Below, one piece after another: positions 59,984 to 64,000 of a DNA stretch of 64,000 bases. Within the stretch, counting starts at the first letter, position 1. Every line of letters starts with the position of its first letter. This DNA is from Ariolimax columbianus (lineage: Eukaryota; Mollusca; Gastropoda; Stylommatophora; Arionidae). The translations under genes were made by a program, and so were the position numbers. The stretch is from assembly GCA_036924085.1 (NCBI GenBank), contig JAVGWX010000013.1:65329157-65393156 (forward strand). Reading direction: 5' to 3'. The notes beneath the pieces were generated by a model. That model was not told where the DNA came from. It did not search any database and saw nothing but the letters and a program-made list of their open reading frames with translations.

Positions 59984-60104
59984 CTGGAAAAAAAATGTAC
60001 ACGGTTGGTTAACTTTACCCACAAACAAAAAGTGGTTGAATGTTAAGAAGATTAATCAATCAATAAAAGCTACTCAGCTCCCTGTGGAGTATAGGTCTCC
60101 AACC
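59974..60104 (-). repeat. Exon-proximal copy of a 130-bp direct repeat flanking LINE-B
   Basis: It runs from the exon bases CTTGGTCATC through the acceptor to GGTTGGAGACCTATAC on the minus strand. The partner is 62100-62229, about 90% identical by eye with one small indel. Copy 1 abuts the (GAA)n tail of LINE-B and copy 2 abuts its 5' end, the positions expected of a TSD. Confidence 0.88.
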
Positions 60105-62099
60105 TCCTTCTTCTTCTTCGATAAACTGATGCTATGCTTCTAGTTCGGTGAGGTTCACGAAGAAGACTGTGTTTCAGGTCTTTGCCAATCCCCACAGTTT
60201 TTCAAGCATGGTCGCTCCCCCAAGCCAGACTGCCTCTCTTTGAGTCTGCATAGGTAGGACAGTCCTGCAGAATATATGTTCTGGTGTTTCATTGGGTGGT
60301 CTACAATAGCATGTGGCAGTGTCTCTGAGACCCATTCTGTGGAGGTGGGCCTTGAGTCTACAATGTCCCTTTCTGAATTTGAAGATCTTTGTCTGTTCAT
60401 TTCTGCCAAGTTTGTCTATGCTGTCATTTTCTTGCTTGTATTTTTTGTGCTGGTCTCTCCATTCTGTCCTCATGGATCATTTGATGAGTGTCTTTGCTTC
60501 TTTATAGCTTTGTGGATGGCGAGTCTGCGTGCCTCCACTTCCGGCTTTTGCAAGCTCATCTGCTTTCTCATTTCCAGGGAATCCACATTGGGCTGGAATC
60601 CACTGTAGGACTAAATCTGTTTTTTGAGACAACAATCCTTTGTTGTATTTTATTTTATGTGAGAGTCTATCTTGTTTGGGGCTTGAGATGGCTTGGAGTA
60701 CACTCCTGGAGTCTATCTTGTTTGTGACTTGAGATGGCTTGGAGTACACTCCTGGAGTCTATCTTGTTTGGGGCTTGAGATGGCTTGGAGTACACTCCTG
60801 GAGTCTATCTTGTTTGTGACTTGAGATGGCTTGGAGTACACTCCTGGAGTCTATCTTGTTTGGGGCTTGAGATGGCTTGGAGTACACTCCTGGAGTCTAT
60901 CTTGTTTGTGACTTGAGATGGCTTGGAGTACACTCCTGGAGTCTATCTTGTTTGTGGCTTGAGATGGCTTGGAGTACACTCCTGGAGTCTATCTTGTTTG
61001 TGGCTTGAGATGGCTTGGAGTACACTCCTGGAGTCTATCTTGTTTGTGGCTTGAGATGGCTTTGAGTACACTCCTGGAGTATATCTTGTTTGTGGCTTGA
61101 GATGGCTTGGAGTACACTCCTGGAGTCTATCTTGTTTGTGACTTGAGATGGCTTGGAGTGCACTCCTGGAGTCTATCTTGTTTGTGACTTGAGATGGCTT
61201 GGAGTACACTCCTGGAGTCTATCTTGTTTGTGACTTGAGATGGCTTGGAGTACACTCCTGGAGTCTATCTTGTTTGTGGCTTGAGATGGCTTGGAGTACA
61301 CTCCTGGAGTCTATCTTGTTTGTGACTTGAGATGGCTTGGAGTACACTCTTGGAGTCTATCTTGTTTGTGGCTTGAGATGGCTTGGAGCACACTCCTGGA
61401 GTCTGTCTTGTTTGTGGCTTGAGATGGCTTTGAGTACACTCCTGGAGTCTATCTTGTTTGTGGCTTGAGATGGCTTGGAGTACACTCCTGGAGTCTATCT
61501 TGTTTGTGACTTGAGATGGCTTGGAGTGCACTCCTGGAGTCTATCTTGTTTGTGACTTGAGATGGCTTGGAGTACACTCCTGGAGTCTATCTTGTTTGTG
61601 ACTTGAGATGGCTTGGAGTACACTCCTGGAGTCTATCTTGTTTGTGGCTTGAGATGGCTTGGAGTACACTCCTGGAGTCTATCTTGTTTGTGGCTTGAGA
61701 TGGCTTGGAGTACACTCCTGGAGTCTATCTTGTTTGTGGCTTGAGATGGCTTGGAGTACACTCCTGGAGTCTATCTTGTTTGTGACTTGAGATGGCTTGG
61801 AGTACACTCCTGAAGTCTATCTTGTTTGTGACTTGAGATGGCTTGGAGTACACTCCTGGAGTCTATCTTGTTTGTGACTTGAGATGGCATGGAGTACACG
61901 CCTAGAATCTATTAGAATGACCATTTTCCTTGTAGTTATGTTTTAGCTGATAAGAATCTGAGTTGCGGCATAAACAGCCCTTGCTTCAGCTCTGAAATTA
62001 GTACAAGTCTCTCCTGCCGGTATGAAGTGATTTTCTATGTCACTATTGAAATACGCGATGTAGATTCCACTGCCTCCCCTTTTATCGTTCCCCGAGGTC
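60105..62099 (-). mobile_element. LINE-B insertion with expanded internal minisatellite
   Basis: This is a 5'-truncated RNase H LINE on the same strand as PPP1R21. From 62099 it encodes GNDKRGGSGIYIAYFNSD, TCTNFRAEARAVYAATQI (second acidic residue) and, after a stop, VILIDSRRVLHAI (third acidic residue). The minisatellite follows. From 60690 it continues DSRSVLQAISSPKQDRL, VLQWIPAQCGFPGNEKADEL (fourth) and, to 60174, HCRLKAHLHRMGLRDTATC. A GAAGAAGAAGAAGGA tail ends it at 60105. Apart from the array it would be about 0.8 kb. Confidence 0.9.
60660..61912 (-). repeat. 46-bp minisatellite derived from RNase H coding sequence, 27 units
   Basis: The plus-strand heptamer GAGATGG recurs at exactly 46-bp spacing from 60685 to 61881, 27 occurrences without one indel. 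On the minus strand the unit reads ATAGACTCCAGGAGTGTACT and so on, encoding IDSRSVLQAISSHKQ plus one extra base. This is the RNase H motif with the third catalytic aspartate. The 26 added units total 1196 bp, which is not a multiple of three, so the RNase H frame is broken. Confidence 0.95.
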
Positions 62100-62229
62100 G
62101 ATGACCAAGCTGAAAACAAATGTACACGGTTGGTTAACTTTACCCACAAACAAAACGTAGTCAAATGTTAAGCAGATCAATCAATCAATAAAAACCATTC
62201 AGCTCCCTGTGGAGTGTAGGTCTCCAACC
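62100..62229 (-). repeat. Distal copy of the 130-bp repeat, duplicate 3' splice site
   Basis: It carries TTTGTTTTCAG|CTTGGTCATC on the minus strand, a second acceptor plus the first 10 bp of PPP1R21 exon a. Use of this acceptor would read into LINE-B and meet a stop (TAG) after 24 codons from the splice site. Confidence 0.85.
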
Positions 62230-62585
62230 AACAGCCTCCAAGTTTGTCTGTCCATTACCATCTGCTCTTATGTTGACTATGACTGTCATGTGTCAGTCAA
62301 GATTTGATTACAGTTCTCTTCTCCAAGTGTATTTTGGTCTGGCCTAAATTGGATTTAGATGGTGTTTATACTGCAAAGGCCAAGTGATTATTTGAATGAC
62401 ATGTGTCATGTGATCAGCCGAAAACTATTCCAGTCCCTCGGAGGATCAAACTATGGTCCAGGGAGGAGGGAAGGGTGTATCCGATGTAATGTATCAAGTA
62501 CATTTGATTAAGGATGATCTTAAAAAAATATATTCCTCAACTTATTGGCATAACAAATAAGAACACAGAAGATGATCAGGCCAAT
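62230..62585. other. Unassigned, PPP1R21 intron
   Basis: No exon or known repeat was found, apart from the TGTCATGTGTCAGT block shared with 49590. Confidence 0.35.
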
Positions 62586-62589
62586 CCTC

Positions 62590-62810
62590 TTCTTCTTTTG
62601 TCATCTCACTTTCTATCGGGTTGTAGCCCAGTGTCGTAGTATGTATTTGTCTTTCACCTCTCTCCTTTTCCCCGTTTTATGGCAAGTTTCATTTACGCTG
62701 TCTATCCACCTTTTCCTCGGCCTACCTCTCGCCCTTCTTCCTGGTGTTCTTCTGTAGATGGTTTCTTGAACAATGTGGTCTAGTTGCATTCGCACAATGT
62801 CAATTTGAAA
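62590..62810 (-). mobile_element. RTE-like LINE C-terminal tail
   Basis: The minus frame DIVRMQLDHIVQETIYRRTP, GRRARGRPRKRWIDSVNETC and DKYILRHWATTR matches 21070-21330. Confidence 0.78.
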
Positions 62811-62889
62811 TAGAATAATGAAATTAGAGCACATAATTTTGTCATAGTAAATAGCTTTCCTCAGATATCTACCTTGAGCGTATTTTCTC

Positions 62890-63560
62890 AGAAACACAGG
62901 GGAATGGGATTTTACAGACCGGTACTCAGAATACTTGAGGCAGAAAATCAACCTCATTCAAAAAAAGTTTTATTAACAGGCTGCAGATTTCTAATAGAGC
63001 CAATTTACAAAACAAACAAACTGCTGTTATCAGAAATCATAGCAGAGCTAGGAAAACTCTAGAGATCCTCAACAATAGCGCTCCAATGGCTACTCTCCCA
63101 CTGCGGAATTATAGGAAACGAGAGAATTGACGCATGTGCAAAAGATGGCAGTAAAAATGCACAATTTAATCATCGAGTACCATACAGAGAGATCAAAAAC
63201 TTCATCAGAAATCAGAATATAAACCAATGGAGACAAGAACATAAGTAGTAGACCAGACCCAATTCACCAACTCAAAAGAAACCAACTAACTACCTTATTT
63301 CACCTGAGAACTGGTCACTGTAGACTTCTAGAACATCTACAACGATTAAAGATCTCACACACCGATAAATGCCCATGTGGAACAGACTTGCCCACTCTAT
63401 AGGGAAATGAGATGCTAGACCTGGCCAGAAGGTGCGGATCTGAGACAAAAGCTGTGGGGCAGCCGCTCCGACCTGGTGAAGACTATAGACTTCATCATGA
63501 CGACTGGTCTGCAGATATAGCACGACCTAGGATCCAGAACGCAAAGACAAAGGAGTGTGA
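62890..63560 (+). mobile_element. RNase H LINE 3' fragment
   Basis: LLLSEIIAELGKL, then ALQWLLSHCGIIGNERIDAC (last RNase H motif), a VPYREIKNFIRNQNINQW block, and in another frame LRTGHCRLLEHLQRLKISHT and KCPCGT. Broken by stops. Confidence 0.78.
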
Positions 63561-63584
63561 GGAACGATGGACTTCAAGACCAGA

Positions 63585-63720
63585 GAAATTATTTATTATT
63601 TGACCAGACAAATGATCAAATATCTGGATTATGAGCTAGTATTCAATAAAACACGTCCAATTCAGACTTTGACTGAGACACACAAAACTGGGACTGCTAA
63701 AGATATCTTGAGTATCGTGT
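63585..63720 (+). repeat. Repeat J fragment
   Basis: TTTATTATTTGACCAGAC and ATCTGGATTATGAGC are similar to 52155-52250. Confidence 0.45.
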
Positions 63721-63799
63721 AATACTGTGTGTGTGGGTGGGGGGTATTTTTCCCTTCTGCATTAACCGTCTCCTTTCCAGATGACAAAATTAAATCTAT

Positions 63800-64000
63800 T
63801 TCCTGTATCTGCATCATTTTTTAGCACGTGGTTGTTGATTTTGAGAACCTATAATTTTTGTTTTTAATTTTGTGTGTGTGTGTGTGTGTGTCTCTAGAGA
63901 CATATATTAATAAAGAACTTGTTGGTGTTATTCTTGTTATTGTGTGTATTATAGTTTTTGAGATATAAGAAGAAGATGAAGGTGATAGTTATAGTAACAG
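63800..64000 (+). repeat. Repeat K, third copy (runs off the window)
   Basis: GCATCATTTTTTAGCACG, GATTTTGAGAACC, a (GT)n run, AGAGACATATATTAATAAAG and AGATGAAGGTGATAG match 3180-3420. Confidence 0.65.

Noticed and set aside
60943..61531. Repeat-containing protein frames in the 46-bp array
   Set aside because: They come from a stop-free unit rotating through frames inside a dead LINE. There is no start, promoter or flanking domain of their own.

Overview
The window is animal nuclear DNA: intron-rich, AT-leaning and packed with decayed non-LTR retrotransposons (LINEs), tRNA-derived SINEs, mariner and MITE remnants and long minisatellites. No operons, bacterial genes, rRNA or functional tRNA genes are seen. 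The mixture of LINEs (I-group elements with an RNase H domain, CR1-like elements, RTE/L1-like fragments) suits an invertebrate, probably a mollusc or other lophotrochozoan. That placement is inference and is not proved by any single feature.

Two host genes are recognisable. On the plus strand a two-exon gene at 20423-23979 encodes a 139-residue homologue of the RNase P/MRP subunit Rpp20 (POP7). On the minus strand three exons at 59983-59837, 56140-56042 and 53689-53540 encode consecutive coiled-coil segments near the C-terminus of PPP1R21 (a subunit of the endosomal mRNA-transport FERRY complex). Its other exons were not found.

Layout. 1-9.7 kb: SINEs, CR1-like pieces, a degenerate GATGGA-type satellite and a deleted mariner. 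9.7-12.4 kb: a young 5'-truncated I-group LINE with an intact 866-codon RT-RNase H reading frame and a perfect 12-bp target-site duplication (TSD). 12.4-20.4 kb: nested SINEs and LINE tails. 20.4-24.0 kb: POP7, whose intron holds a SINE, two LINE tails and a 20-bp minisatellite. 24-53 kb: a repeat graveyard with many datable nested insertions, including one target site used twice by the same LINE family. 53.5-62.2 kb: the PPP1R21 exons, separated by minisatellites and by a LINE bounded by an unusual 130-bp duplication that contains the 3' splice site of an exon. Inside this LINE, a 46-bp piece of the RNase H coding sequence has expanded into 27 head-to-tail units. 62.2-64 kb: further LINE and dispersed-repeat fragments.

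Family names used below are local labels. LINE-A is the I-group element with a (GAA)n tail. LINE-B is its relative at 60105-62099. CR1-like is the LINE with a (TTAAG)n tail and a 3' stem-loop. SINE-A to SINE-M are short interspersed families. Repeats H, K and J are unclassified dispersed repeats. The SINEs appear to borrow LINE tails: SINE-F ends with the CR1-like stem-loop, and SINE-B ends like the RNase H LINEs. The LINEs therefore probably supply the mobilising enzymes for the SINEs. This is inference from shared 3' ends.
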